The translations under genes were made by a program, and so were the position numbers. This document shows, one piece after another, positions 1 through 12,281 of a DNA stretch of 64,000 nucleotides. This DNA is from Dipteronia dyeriana. Its lineage: Eukaryota > Streptophyta > Magnoliopsida > Sapindales > Sapindaceae. The number at the start of each line of letters is the position of its first letter. Within the stretch, counting starts at the first letter, position 1. The stretch spans positions 13,966,001-14,030,000 of the forward strand of contig CM065296.1 of the NCBI GenBank assembly GCA_032871835.1, written 5' to 3'. The notes below the pieces were generated by a model. That model saw only the letters and a program-made list of their open reading frames with translations. It was not told the origin of the DNA and made no database searches.

Positions 1-976
1 GAAAAGGAGTTTTCAAAAGCCCTGCAAAGATGTGTTGACCGGCAGAAGATGGTAAGATCCTAGTGAGTGTTCACAGAGGGTGTGTGAAAACCACGATGGC
101 GGTAAAAGTTTAGCCTTTAAAACCCTTAGACAAGGTTTCCATTGGCTAACCCTATTCCAAGATGCGCGATCGGTGGCAGAAAAGTGTGACACTTGTCAAA
201 GGATAGAAGTGAGCTTGACCTCACCTTAGCTATTTACAATATGTGGACTTAACCTAATCGACCCAATGCCAACAACGACCAAATGGGGCATAAAGCATTC
301 AAGTGGTAGTGGATTATTTCATAAAGTGGGCAGAAGTAGAAACACTTGTACACATAACCGGGGTAACACACAACAAACTTTTTGAAAAAGAAAATCATCT
401 ATCTATTTAGGATCCCAGGTACAATCATTACCGATAACAGGATCCAATTTGATAGTGATAAATTCAGGAAAATGTGTCAGGACTACAACATCATGCTACA
501 CTAGCCTATCCTTAGACAAATGGGTAGACTGAGGCTGTGAACAAAATCCTTAAACACACTTTGAAAGCCAAGCTTGACGCTAAGAAAGGGAACTGGGCAG
601 ACAAAATGCATGATTTGGGCTTACAGGACGACTGGGAGGACATCAATAGAAGAAACTCCCTGTTCATTAGCATTTGGGAGTGAAGCAGTAATCCCAGTCA
701 AGGTAATTTTATGATCCTGGCACAAACATGGACATGTTGGAGCTTAACCTAGATGAGCTGGAATAAAAAATAGAACTTTGAGAGAGAAAGAAATGATGCC
801 TATCAATAGAGGGCAACCAGATCTTACAACTCGTTTGTTCGGGAAATGAGATTTCAGCTCGGAGATTTGTTTCTCAGGAAAGTGTCCCTGAATACAAGAT
901 AGATAGCAGTTGGATCATTGGCAGACAAATGGGAAGGGCTTTATCAAGTGATTGGGATAGTTAGTCATGAAGCATG
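1..976 (+). pseudogene. Ty3/gypsy integrase fragment, Tat-like
   Basis: This is a degenerate pol 3' portion of a gypsy retrotransposon, read on the plus strand through many frameshifts. Pieces of the integrase core are recognisable: a VDYFIKWAEVE block near 310-335, a segment near 540-640 resembling the KAKL...GNWAD region, an AFGSEAVIPV-like block near 665-700, and the C-terminal RFQLGDLFLRKV and ADKWEGLYQVIG blocks near 850-965. This order and wording are those of plant Tat/Retand-type gypsy integrases (family knowledge). No LTR of its own is seen. The left side runs off the window. At about 976 it changes abruptly into a copia LTR. It is non-functional. Confidence 0.7.
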
Positions 977-1293
977 GTACCTCCATTCATATATCTCATA
1001 TGAATGATTCAGGATAGAATCACCGTACACTACGGAATAGACCGTAATTGTAGATTAACCACAAATAAAGTACCCAGCTCTATCTATGAACTCTTTAGAT
1101 TGCACGTCTTTTACTATATCCATCCATACATGACACTCATATACACAATTCGAGATTACATCGGGTAATCTTGTATGTTGAATATATACACAAGTTATAA
1201 AATAAACAACATAACAAGAATGAATTGAACTTTTCTTTTATTTATTTCATAAATCCATTTATAAATTACATCTTTAGGGCATAAACCCCAACA
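976..1293 (-). repeat. Truncated 3' LTR of copia element 1
   Basis: About 318 bp match the right-hand part of the LTR at 6721-8793 (compare 1003-1293 with 8505-8793). The LTR edge is at 1293, where the complement starts TGTTGGGG, directly next to the purine tract. The other 1.7 kb of the LTR is missing. The gypsy fragment begins exactly where homology stops, around the bases GGTACCTCC. Confidence 0.8.
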
Positions 1294-1406
1294 ATCTCCC
1301 ACTTGCACTAAAGCATGTGAGGCATTTTTCGTAATCCAAGACCATCTAGGTGACCCGAAAACACTTTAGCCGGTAAGGTCCTCGTAAATGGATCAGAATT
1401 ATTGTC

Positions 1407-2079
1407 TTATGAGTCTATCTTGGTGACGATCACATCTCCTCTCTGCACTATCTCTCTATTGAGATGATACTTTCTCTCTATATGCTTCCCTTTCTTATGG
1501 CTTCTTGGTTCTTTAGAATTAGCCACAACACCACTATTATCACAATAAAGTATGATGGGCTTATCCTGATCTGGAACAACTTCTAGATCACTCAAGAACT
1601 TACGGAGCCAAATAGCCTCTTTAGCAGCTTCACAAGAGACTATATATTCGGCTTTCATGGTGGAGTCAGAAATACAAGATTGCTTGATACTTATCCACAC
1701 AATGGCTTTACCACAAAGGGTGAATACTGATCCAGATGTTGATTTCCTAGAATTCATGTCTGACTGAAAATCAAAATTCGTGTATCCTAACGGGATCAAA
1801 TCCTGTATGGAATACACTAGTATATAGTTTCTCGTTCTTCGAAGATACTTGAGAATAATCTTGACAGCAACCTAATGATTCAATCCTAGGTTGGAATGAT
1901 ATCTACTGACTACCCCCACTGCATAGCAGATATCTGGTCTCATGCATAACATAGCATACATGAGACTACCTATTGTCGATGCATAGGGTACACATCTCAT
2001 ATCCTCAACTTCTTAAGGTGTCTTAGGACATTGTTCCTTAGAAAAGTGAACTTCATGCTTGAGAGGAAAATTACATTTC
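1407..2079 (-). pseudogene. copia RNase H domain, element 1
   Basis: This is the C-terminal pol part, RNase H, of copia element 1. The open stretch 1407-1817 shows the copia RNase H hallmarks SRKSTSGSVFTL, the STMKAEYI block with its catalytic Glu, and ILYCDNSGVV with the catalytic Asp, ending in RKYHLNREIVQRGD. The first part of the domain (1818-2079) is closed by stops and frameshifts but still aligns by eye with the corresponding stretch of element 2 (26,680-26,950 on the plus strand). It is non-functional as an uninterrupted product. Confidence 0.8.
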
Positions 2080-2870
2080 TTAGAGTTCTGCATCAAAAAT
2101 TGCATAAAATTGCATGAGAATCTTATCGATATATGATGCTTGAGACAGTGCTAAGAGTTTATTCTTACGATCCCTTATAAATTGGATCCCTAGAACATAA
2201 CTTACCTCTCCCAAATCATTCATTTCGAATTGGTTAGCTAGCCAGCCCTTTACATCAGACAATACTCCCACATCATTCCCAAATAGTAGGATGTCATCTA
2301 TATATATGACCAATAAAACTACTATCTTGTTAATGATGTGCTTGTAAACACAAGGCTCATCGACGCTCTGCTCAAAGCCATAGGTTTTGATCACATCATC
2401 AAACCTAATTCTAAGATTTAGATGCTTGCTTAAGTCCATAGATGGACCTTTGCAGCTTACAAACTTTTTGTACTTGATCTGGAGGTATGAATCCCTCTGG
2501 TTGCATCATATATATGTTCTCATCAAGATTGTCATTCAAAAATGCAGTCTTGATGTCCATTTGCCAAATTTCATAATCGAAATAGGCAGTTATGGATAAG
2601 AGAATCCTAATAGACTTGAACATAGCTACTGGCGAGAAGGACTCTTCATAATCAACCCCCTCTTTCTGGGTATAAACCTTGGCCACTAGCCTTGCTTTAA
2701 AGGTCTCTACCTTCCCGTCTACTCCTTTCTTTCTCTTGTAGATCCACTTACACCCTATAGGTTTTATCTCATCCGGTAAGTCTACAAGATCCCGAACTGA
2801 GTTAGAGTACATGGACTCCATCTCGAGATTCATGGCTTTAAGTCATTCCTCTTTATCAGGATCTTTCATT
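2080..2870 (-). pseudogene. copia reverse transcriptase, element 1
   Basis: This is the copia reverse transcriptase, split by a frameshift near 2411-2440 into two overlapping open parts (2411-2833 and 2080-2439). The upstream part has the KPIGCKWIYKRKKGVDGKVE and FKARLVAKVYTQKEGVDYEE blocks, MDIKTAFLN (first catalytic Asp) and IYMMQPEGFIPP. The downstream part has the catalytic YIDDILLFGND box, intact at residue level. The upstream linker at 2834-2870 continues the conserved AMNLEMESMYSN segment. One frameshift and upstream stops make it a pseudogene. Confidence 0.85.
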
Positions 2871-3742
2871 GCATTCTTAAATATCAATGGATCATCCACA
2901 CTTGTCCCTCACCTATACAAAATAGAGTTCAGGTTGTCTCACAACCCTCTCACTACGTCTAGGTAGTAATGTATCCTAATTATGAACCATCTGACTCTCA
3001 GATGTTTGTGAATCAACAACTCTTGTTGATGAAGCAATAGTCTTACCAGGCTCCAACTCATTCAATACAATTTTATAACGAGGTTTATGGTTACTAATAT
3101 AATTGTCCTCAAGAAACGTTGCATTTGTTGGTACAAATACTTCGTTATCTTCGGGACTATAGAATTGTCCACCTCTGGTCTCCTTGGAGTATCCTACAAA
3201 CATGAAAACAAAAAAATTGGAGTCTAGATTTCCACTTTTGTTATTCAGCACGTGTGCTGGACACCCCCATATACGAAAATATGGCAAACTAGCTATACAA
3301 CTATTCCACAACTCTAGGGGAGTCTTAGGAACATATTTGGATGGCACTACATTCAAAATGTATGCCATTGTTTGTAACTCGTATCCTTAGAAGGAATTTG
3401 GTAATTATGATAAACTAATCTTAGATCTCACCATTTCCATCAGGGTTATATTTCTCCTTTCCGTTACACCATTTTGCTGAGGTGTAATAGGAGTTGTGAG
3501 TTGGGAAATATCTCATGCTCAACCATAAAGTCTTCAAACTCTTGGTCAATGTACTCACCTCTACGATCCGATCGTAGTAACTTGATAGTCCTACCTAATT
3601 GATTCTTAACTTCAACTCGAAATTCTTTGAACTTTTCAAATGTTTCTAACTTCCGTTGCATTAGGTAGACGTATCTGTATCTTGAGTAATCATCTATAAA
3701 GGTGACATAATACTCATAACCATCTCTAGATTTAACATTCAT
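2871..3742 (-). pseudogene. copia integrase, element 1
   Basis: This is the copia integrase in two open pieces. The piece 3464-3742 carries the core with VTFIDDYSRYRYVYLM (first Asp) and the LRSDRRGEYIDQEFEDF stretch (second Asp). The piece 2976-3368 carries the region after the third catalytic residue, with PSKYVPKTPLELWN, the RIWGCPAHVL motif and FVGYSKETRGG, which are typical of copia integrase C-termini. The glycine of the canonical SDRGGEY has become Arg. The break between the pieces removes the conserved NGVAERRNRTL block from the reading frame. Confidence 0.8.
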
Positions 3743-4437
3743 TGGTCCACAGACATCTGTCTATATAACCTCTAGAGGTTCTTCAGCTCTAAGCCCTTTT
3801 CCAGTAAAAGGTCTCTTAGTCATCTTACCTTCCAGACAAGATTCGCAGACAGGTAAGGTGTCAACCTTTAACTCACTTAAAGGTCTATTTTTTTCTAGTC
3901 TGTCTATCCAGTCAAGGTTTATATGACCATGCCATAGATGCTAGTGATACGTGTCATTATATGGAGAAATCTTATATCATTTAGTTTTTGGTTTTTCAAC
4001 CTCAAACATTTCGATGTTAAGCAGTGTAGTATGTATTAAAGGTCTTCACACATACAAATTGTTTTCATTAATTCTTGAACAAATATTCAGACCATTCTTT
4101 CCAATAATAACAGACTTATTATTAAAAGAAACCGAATATTTTTGTTCTAACAACTTAGAAACGGAAATTAAATTCCGTGTAAATCCATGAATATAAAATA
4201 CATTGTCCAACAATATATAATTATTACAAAAATGTAATCTAATTACGTCCATTGCTCGAACCGACACGACATCCCCTGATCACATGCATTTGAGAAGGCT
4301 CTCTCCTCTAGCTGTGTCCAATAATCAATCCATTGCAAAGAAGAACAAACATGGTTAGTGGCCCCCGAATCAACTATCCAGGGTGAAGAATCATATTCCA
4401 CTAAACTTGACTCAAGAACAAGTAAATCACATTTACC
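3743..4437 (-). pseudogene. copia protease and GAG-pre-integrase region, element 1
   Basis: The stretch 4300-4400 on the minus strand encodes a WIVDSGATNHVCSSLQW block, the aspartic protease active site (DSG) of copia. The open part 4046-4267 continues with NVFYIHGFTRNLISVSKLLEQ, usual between protease and integrase. From 3950 to 3743 the HH-CC zinc-binding region (GAG_pre-integrase) is recognisable only in pieces. The same segments appear in element 2 at about 24,355-24,960 on the other strand. Stops interrupt all frames. Confidence 0.75.
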
Positions 4438-5186
4438 TTACTTGGACTTCTTCTTGTTTTGTGCTTTACTGGGTTTAGACTTTCCATTCGCCTTCCCAGT
4501 AAATCTCTTCCTCTTTTTATTATTTGAAGAGGAAGATAGTTTGGCAACATTTGTCTCACCGGTCTTACCCTTGTTGTCTTTAGTCAAGAACTCAAAGGTA
4601 GCAAGCTCATTACGCAACTGTGTAAGACTGAACTTTAACTTGTTCATCCTGTAGTTGCTCTTAAACTAATCAAAACACTTTGAAAGAGTCGTCAGTATGA
4701 TGCTCACTTGACTGGGTTCGTCAATGGCACCACCATGGACTTCTGCCGTGTTGAAGTAGGATATCATGGTCAAGACATGTTCCCGAACTGATCTACCTTC
4801 CTTCATACGAGCGAGCATAACAAAACGAACAGCTTTGTGTCACTTTTACTCAGAAGGCTGCCCGAACATAGCTTGTAATGACTCCATGATTTCGAATGTT
4901 ACACTCATTGCATCATGCTTTGTGACACTGTCATAGAAGCCAATAGATATGTTTGAGCCTTCTCATCAGATCAGACCTATCGCTGGTATGCCTTACGAAC
5001 AGTTCATGAGGCATTGGCAGTAGGCACTAGAGGACAATCCTCCATTAGCATAAACTTGAGGTCTTTGGTTACCAATATTGCATTAACGTTAAGTTTACAC
5101 TTAGTGTAGTTATCACCAGTTAATTTGTCGTTTGCAAGAATTTCAAGTAATACATAAGACATATTTACTGAAATAAAATAAAACAT
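4438..5186 (-). pseudogene. copia gag, element 1, zinc knuckle deleted
   Basis: This is a degenerate copia gag. Its N-terminus (5004-5186) reads LLEILANDKLTGDNYTKCKLNVNAILVTKD, the usual start of this gag family. The C-terminal basic region (4438-4647) contains LRNELATFEFLTKDNKGK and a lysine-rich KRFTGKANGKSKPSKAQNKKK tail. In element 2 that tail is followed by a degenerate zinc knuckle. Here the sequence jumps from the lysine-rich tail directly to the segment in front of the protease, so about 110 bp encoding the knuckle are gone. It is non-functional. Confidence 0.75.
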
Positions 5187-6706
5187 TCATTTTGTCATTT
5201 ATTTAAAACAAGTGTGAGTGCTTTGGCATAAATTTAAACATGATGCATGAACATGTTCACGAACTAGAACTACCCTAAAAACCAGTTACTATGCCACGAC
5301 AATCCAACATACCACAAAGAAGTGTCGCCTTAAGGTCGGTCAAGTCTTTACATGTTGGACCGAGACATTCTCAATCAAATGATATTCTAGAACTTATTCC
5401 CATATCATTCAACCATCGCTTATTCAGTCAGGTTTTTAATTAACAAAACTTAATCAAAACCTTTGTGAGTGTAACCCACCATTTCAGATCTCACGAGCTT
5501 AACTCGAGAATTGCCGCATTAGGGTCGGTCAATCCCGAAATACCCTCAGAAATCCTATATGTTAAAAAAGTCAACCTTGGTATTGACCTTTGTGGAAACC
5601 CTCCTTAGGGGGGACGAAAGCAAAGTCGTCACGAGATCGCACTCGGAGCTCAGTGTGTTGAACTAATGATGGAGATTGCAGGATACATATGTCATAATAT
5701 ATCCCTCTCCCACTCACTATTTTAAAAACTATGGTTTTCTAATGCACCTAAACTCTACATAATCAAACAACTAACTTTAATCAAGTTATATAGTGTATTA
5801 ACTAATTCATTAGAAAGAAATTCTAATTAAGTAATAAATTATTTATGATTTTTATCTATTAAAAATCTATTCTATTAGTGAATAATCTAAGCCTTTGTAA
5901 ACTATTTACTAAGGTCAGATTATTATGTTAGTGTTTACCAAGTTTTAACTATTAAAACTCTAACACTTTATTCGGTTCATTTATTATTCGTTAATTAATC
6001 ATATTAATCCTAATTACAATAAATAACCCACTCTATTAATCTAACTTATTAAACTCTTTAATAACTAGGTTAATATAAATGAGAATTATCAAGTTTTCTA
6101 ACCATTAAAAAACTAATCTCATTATTCATAGTCATTTATGTATATTGTCTAATCACATTAAAAAAGACATAAAATATCAGGCTATGATGCATGTATGACA
6201 TATCAAATATATTTGTGTAGACACATCTAATCTAAATGATATAGTATACATAACAATGCTTTTATCATCACATAATATAAAACATGCATGAATTGACCGA
6301 GTACTGTGTATTATTTAACTTCAAAAAAAAAATAGAATCTAAAATTATAAAAATACCCCTAAGGCATTCCTTGGTCTTCTTGTAATTTTCGAGTCTTCCA
6401 GACTCATCAAGTCACTACGATTCATCTCATGAATCCTTCTTCGCAATTTTTCCAGGTCTTCAATATAGGTTACTATTTTTATATATATACAATACAATAA
6501 CAGTAAAAATAAAAAAAAATAAACAAAATTATACAACTCATGAACCCTAAACACACAGTACCATATAATTAATGATCAATCATGATTTTGTAAATTAATA
6601 AATTTAATATATATACAAAAATAATATATAGTCAATTTAAACAGTGCCTACACAATCATACAAACAGGAGCATTGAAAACAATTTCCTGTTTCGAAAAAT
6701 AAATTG
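5187..6706 (-). other. Untranslated leader of copia element 1
   Basis: This 1.5-kb AT-rich stretch between gag and the primer-binding site has no open frame. It is homologous to the leader of element 2: the segment around 5600-5710 (GGGACGAAAGCAAAGTCG, then TCCCTCTCCCACTCAC) matches 22,145-22,265 in reverse complement. Long leaders are therefore a property of the family rather than an accident in one copy. Confidence 0.7.
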
Positions 6707-6718
6707 GCTCTGATACCA
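6707..6718 (-). other. Primer-binding site (tRNA-iMet type)
   Basis: The complement reads TGGTATCAGAGC, the perfect 12-base plant initiator-tRNA-Met primer-binding site, two bases inside the 5' LTR edge. It fixes the orientation (minus) and the LTR boundary of element 1. Confidence 0.9.
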
Positions 6719-6720
6719 AT

Positions 6721-8793
6721 TATTGGAACCCCGTTCACTGGTAATGCAGCGGAAGTAGCTTTTAAATTTTTTTAACACATCATAATCGATCTAAAACTAG
6801 TGAACGTGGGATCATAATTTTTTTCGGAACTAATACATATTAATTATTACAACAATAAATAAATATGTAAATACAGGAAATTGTAATCAATATAATCAGA
6901 AAAAAGAAAATCTTACCAACGTTCAGATGCTCCTTCCCTTTATGATATGCTTCTGTCTGAACCACTCGATCTTCTTCACTATATCCCGGGGACTACTAAC
7001 TGAGTGTGGACGTATCACGGTACTCAGAAACAACTTGAGGATGAAGAGAGAAGAAGAAGAAACTATTTGTTTCAAGTAAAACTACCCAGAACAATTCTAG
7101 TTTAAAATAAAATATTTTTCTTTTTCTTTTTCTTGTCGTTGTACGGTGTGCACGACTAGCATTTAAAACCCAAAAACCAATATTTTGTTTTACTTTATCT
7201 CTCTCACTTTTGTGTTTGATTCACACACACCCATTGCACAAAAGCATCGGCATATATGTGTATCAAAATCAAACACTGATATATGTGTTGATATTAGGTT
7301 TAAGTGTTTTAGTTTGATATAGTTTCACACACCCTCAATTTGCATCTTATGAAAATACTGATGTGTTTTGTTTCGTTTTTCAAAAGAATGTATATATCAA
7401 ATATATATCTTATATCTTTTAAAAACTAATAATATCTATTTGATTTTAAAATCTTTTAAATGATATCTCTTAACTTTTATTTTAAAAGATAATTAAATAT
7501 TTATTTCAAATTTAAACATTTTAAATTCAATTTTAAATATTTAATTTAATAAAATAAAATAATCATATTATCTTATTCTATTCAAAATCAAATATCAACT
7601 AACACCCTCCATTTAGTGATTAATAATATAATTAAATAATCTCATTATTTAATTTATTTAATCACCATTGTTCAATAATTAATTAATCTCATTATTCAAT
7701 TAATTCCCGAATAAATACGTGTCATTTTCGTAACACAATTAGTTGGACAATCTAATTAATTAACTGTGACCCTTGTTACCTAAATCGATCGAGTTAGCAA
7801 GGGGAACTAATGGACCCACAGTATTTTGAGCTCCAATAATCCTCGGAATCATTAATTAAACATTTTAATTAATATTCCTTGATTATTAACTCCGGTGTTA
7901 TTCCACTAAAAATCTAAAGATACACTCTCTCAACTGCAGGCGCTTTTACACAGACCGATACAACTCGGTGTCCATCGATATAGCTATTACACATGATGTG
8001 ATCCTCCACAGTAGTTCATAATTAGAGTTGGGTCATAATGTCTGTTATACCCCTCTAATTACATATATCCTTTAAGTACTGTTGATTTTCTAAGGGATAA
8101 TAAATCCTATTTCCTCATGGAATTAAGAGAGCACTCATATTGTCCAAGCCCCGAATCAACCTTTAAGGGAACTACCGTCTACTTCTCACGAGAATGAGTG
8201 GATTCCATTATTATGTACAAATCTTGCCAGCCACAAGCCAAACCGTAATCTCAACATACAGAGAGTATTGATCAGGAACTACATCTGACCTCACCCATGG
8301 TATATCAAAGACAACGATCTAACTTGAAGGAGTCGATTAGACAATTAGGAATCAGATCACCCACATATAGCCATCATTAGTTGATATATATGAATCTCAT
8401 CGGTAAACGGATCTTGGTGAGAGATTCATATAGATCAAGGCTCAGTCCAATATGATCACATCATACAAGGTGCCTCCATTCTCAAATCTCAAATGAATGA
8501 TTCAGGATAGAATCACCGTACATTACGGAATGGATCGCAGTTGTAGATTAACCACAAATAAAGTACCCAGTTTTATTTGATATCTATGGACTCTTTAGAT
8601 TGCACGTCTTTTACTATATTCATCCGTATATGACACTCATATACACAGTTTGAGATTACATCCGGTAATCTTGGATGTTAAATATATGTACAAATTATAA
8701 AATAAACAACATAACAATAATAAATTGAACTTTTCTTTTATTTATTTCATAAATCAATTTACAAATTACATCTTTAGGGCATAAACCCTAACA
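6721..8793 (-). repeat. 5' LTR of copia element 1 (family A)
   Basis: This 2,073-bp LTR is bounded on one side by the primer-binding site and on the other by the terminal CTAACA at 8793. It is the same family as the solo LTR at 59,856-61,901, with long near-identical stretches such as the one around 8130-8350. The plus-strand terminus here is TATTGG, where the solo LTR has TGTTGG, so one terminal base has mutated. It contains no coding frame. Confidence 0.85.
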
Positions 8794-10364
8794 CAAGGAA
8801 CTAAGGAGAATGCAAAAAGGCTTGAAGAAAAAACTCTTTCTTCTTCTTCTAGGTTCGGCCGCACAAGAGGAGAAAATGTTTTTTTTCTTTCTTTCTTTGG
8901 TCGAATTCACTCCTAGACTTTCTAGGTTTTTGCTTTTTGTGTTTTTGGTTCAATGACACAATAAGTATGTATCCTAGTTATGTTAATATATATAATAATA
9001 ACTAGATACATATCTTTTTCAAAATATATCTCCACATATTAAAATGATAGTTAGTATTTAAGTGTCCTAGGTAAAATAGGAATCTAACTCCCACTTAACC
9101 CTAGTTGACTAAAACTTAAATACTAGGTTAGCAAAGAGTAAAATAATCTAATTATTTTAATCTTTGTCTTAGTCAAGATTTGAACCTGCAACCTCCATTT
9201 AATAATCAATTAATAATTCATAATTATTAATTCATTTAATTAAAAAATCTAATTATTTAATTATTAATATATTAATTAAATAATCTCATTATTCAATTAA
9301 TCTACGTGTCATTTTCGTAGCACAATCAATTTGACAATCCAAATAATTAACCGTGACCCTTGTTACCTTTAATCAATCGAGCTAGCAAGGAGACCTAATG
9401 GACCCATAGCCTTGAGCTCCAATAATCCATAGAAATAATTAATTAAACTCTTTAACTAATATTTCATGATTATTAACCTCGGTGTTATTCCATAAAAAAT
9501 ATAAAGCTCCACCCTCACAATTGTAGATGTATTATACAAACCGAAATTACAGTTGTCCATCGATATAGCTATTGCATATGGTATGATCCTACATAAGTAG
9601 TTCATAATTAGAGCTAGGTCATAAAGTTTGTTATACCCCTCTAATTATATATTTTCCATTATGTACCATTGATTCTCTAACGAACAATAAATCATATATT
9701 CATTTACGAAAGAAGGAGAACGCTCATATTGTTCAAGCTCCAAATCAACCCTTAAAGGGACTACTATTTACTTCTCATAAGAATGAGTGGATTCAACTAT
9801 TGTGTACAGACCTTCCCAACCACAAGCCAAACCATGATTCCAACATACGAAGCTATTAACCGGAATGCAACTCCGATCTCACCTATGGTATATAAAAAAC
9901 CCATGATCTAACCTGAAGGAATCGATAAGACAGTCAGGATTATGATCACCCATATATAGCCATCATTTGTTGATATATATGAATCTAATCATGTAACGGA
10001 TCTTGGTGAAAGATTCATATAGATCAGTCCTATATGATCACATCATAGAGGGTGCATCCATTCTCATATCACCATATGAATAGTCTAGGTTAAGACCATT
10101 GTACGTTACGGAATAGACTATAGTTGTAGATTAACCACAAATAAAGTACCCAGCTCTATTTTCTATCTACTGACTCTTTAGATTTCTCATCTCAAACCAA
10201 ATTCCTCTATATACTCAGTTAAACATTACATCTAGCAATCTTGGATGCTATGTACACATGATATAAATGTATGAGATATATTTATAGAATGAATAAACTA
10301 CTTCTTTTATTAACGTTTCATTCACATTTACAAATTATAAGTTTTAGGGCATAAATCCCAACAA
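8794..10364 (-). repeat. Truncated 3' LTR of copia element 3 (family B)
   Basis: This is an LTR of the same family as element 2 (compare 8794-8880 with the complement of 20,270-20,350, and 10,290-10,364 with the complement of 27,417-27,490). The right edge at 10,364 is TGTTGGGATT on the complement, followed by the purine tract complement ATCTCCCACATGCAC. Its left end stops at 8,794 where the family-A LTR of element 1 begins, so the part beyond was displaced or lost. It holds no gene. Confidence 0.8.
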
Positions 10365-10884
10365 TCTCCCACATGCACAAAAACAGGTGAGATATATCTC
10401 GTAACCCTAGACCCTCTAGGTGACCTTCATACTGAAAATACAAACACGGTTAAATGCTCAAGGCTAACCTAGAGGGGGGGTGAATAGGTTAGACACCTTT
10501 TTCGACTCCCTTAGAAACAAACAAAAGTTTTTTCCTCTAGATTGCTTGTATCACAATATATATATCAATTAAAGACACTTAATCAATATATAAAACAAGT
10601 AAAGTGTGATACAAACAAGTAATTGTAACACATATACAATCTATATTATAGAAAGGAAGTCAACTTACATAAAGAGTTTTATCCATAGTATTCAAATAAC
10701 AAATACAAATATAAGAGAGATAGAGATAGAGAAAAGTTGACACAAGATATAACGTGGTAAACCTCCGAAGAGGAAACATCCACGGGTTAGCAACCACCAG
10801 CAAACAAAACCCACTAGTAGATAAGACAAGTATTATCTCTCAAGTGACCCCTTCACCTAGAAACTACCCTCTTATCCTACTCAT

Positions 10885-11205
10885 GAAGATGTCGCCCTCT
10901 TGCTCAACAGTCTGAGGCCTCACACCTCTTGTCAAGACTTCCTCGCTCACCCTTCCGGATCATCACGACCATAGACAAGACTTCTTGCTCAACTATCTGA
11001 GTCCTCCCGACTCTAGTCAAAACTTCCTCTCTCACCCTTCCGGGTCCTCAAGACCCAAGGCAAGACTTCTTGCTCAACTATCCGAGTCCTCCAGACTCTA
11101 GTCAATACTTTCTTGCTTGACAATCCAAGGTCTCCCACCTCTTGCCAAGACTTTCTTGCTCAACAACATAGGTCTCACACCTATTGTCAAGACTTCCTTG
11201 TCACA
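10885..11205. repeat. Degenerate tandem repeat, about 50-60 bp units, within the solo LTR
   Basis: At least five imperfect copies of a unit containing CAAGACTTCTTGCTCAAC, then an ATC..AGTCCTCC..ACTCTAGT type segment. The length varies between copies. Confidence 0.75.
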
Positions 11206-12200
11206 AGACATCTAGGTGATTATGAATGCAAAACGCAAACAAGCACACAGAATAAAATGTTATGATCAACACATCCTATGGAAAATACTAGACATGAGAA
11301 TGAATGCACATAACAAATGTAGTCTAGTCAATCTTGCATGTTTAATCCATCTAGATCATGTAAGATATGTTCAACATTAATTACAACCTAGATACATGCA
11401 TAGATCTAAAACTTGAATCACAAGATATGTTCAATTAATCACATAATCAAATTTAAATCTCATAAACCAAAAACATGCTAAAATCATATGACAAAGTCAT
11501 TTAGATTAAAGCTAAAGTTCTAGAGCATATTCATATTCATAGATTCAACAAAACACATGAATAGCTCAAAAGAACATAAGCACATGTATCATTGTGAGAA
11601 ATCGGCCAAAGAGAGTCTAATACATGTGAGAAACTATTTTTCACAAAATCAATCAATCAAAGATTATCAAATAGTCCTAGAATCAAAGCTAGCACAATAC
11701 AAACCCAAACATGTAAAAACATAGGCAACATCAAAACCTAACTCAACATGTGAAATTTCAATTGAAACTCAACCTAGCTTTAAATGAGTTTAAAACTCAA
11801 ATCAAAACACTCACAATACACATATATATGTTGAAGAAGAAAACCCAAGGCAATTGACCAAGTTTTAAAAGAAAACTTTGAGAGAAAATCAATACCTTAT
11901 TTGATTTTGGTACAGTCCCGTTTTTGTGAGTTTAGTCTCCAAAAAAAGCAATAAAACTCACTCAAACCTTCAGAGAAAAGCTGGAGGATGAATATACAAA
12001 CACTCTCAACTTTGAATCACTCAAATCGGAGTTCAAATGAAGAAGTTATGGTGTTTGGAAGGTGAGAAAATGTAGAGAGAAAATTTCTGCACTCAAGTTT
12101 TAAATTTCTTCTTAGAATGAAATGTGAGAGGGAAGGGAAATATAAAGGAGAGGGAAAGAATGAAGCAAGAAAGACCAAAATACCCTTAAGCACACCAAGC

Positions 12201-12281
12201 ATGCTTGCTGCCCGAGATGGCACGTGGGCATCTCGGGGCAGCAAGCATTCTGTCCCGAGATGGCCACGCGCCATCTTGGGA
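12201..12281. repeat. Two adjacent long hairpins within the solo LTR
   Basis: 12,201-12,248 is an almost perfect inverted repeat (arms starting ATGCTTGCTGCCC, loop around GCACGTGG). 12,253-12,281 is a second (arms TCCCGAGATGGC against its complement, loop about 4 bases, one mismatch). The arms of the two hairpins share CCCGAGATGGC, so the segment looks like a four-fold reuse of one GC-rich motif in AT-rich DNA. Confidence 0.75.

Larger units (their letters stand above)
976..8793 (-). mobile_element. Ty1/copia element 1 (family A), truncated at its 3' LTR
   Basis: This is a copia retrotransposon on the minus strand. From right to left it has a complete 5' LTR (6721-8793), a tRNA-Met type primer-binding site (6707-6718), a long leader, gag, protease, integrase, reverse transcriptase, RNase H, a purine tract (ATCTCCCACTTGCAC complement, about 1294-1308) and a truncated 3' LTR (976-1293). 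The order PR-IN-RT-RH defines copia. All coding parts carry stops and frameshifts. Its right LTR edge lies inside the LTR of element 3, so it appears to have inserted there. The left end was lost at a junction with a gypsy fragment, so its target duplication cannot be checked. Confidence 0.85.
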
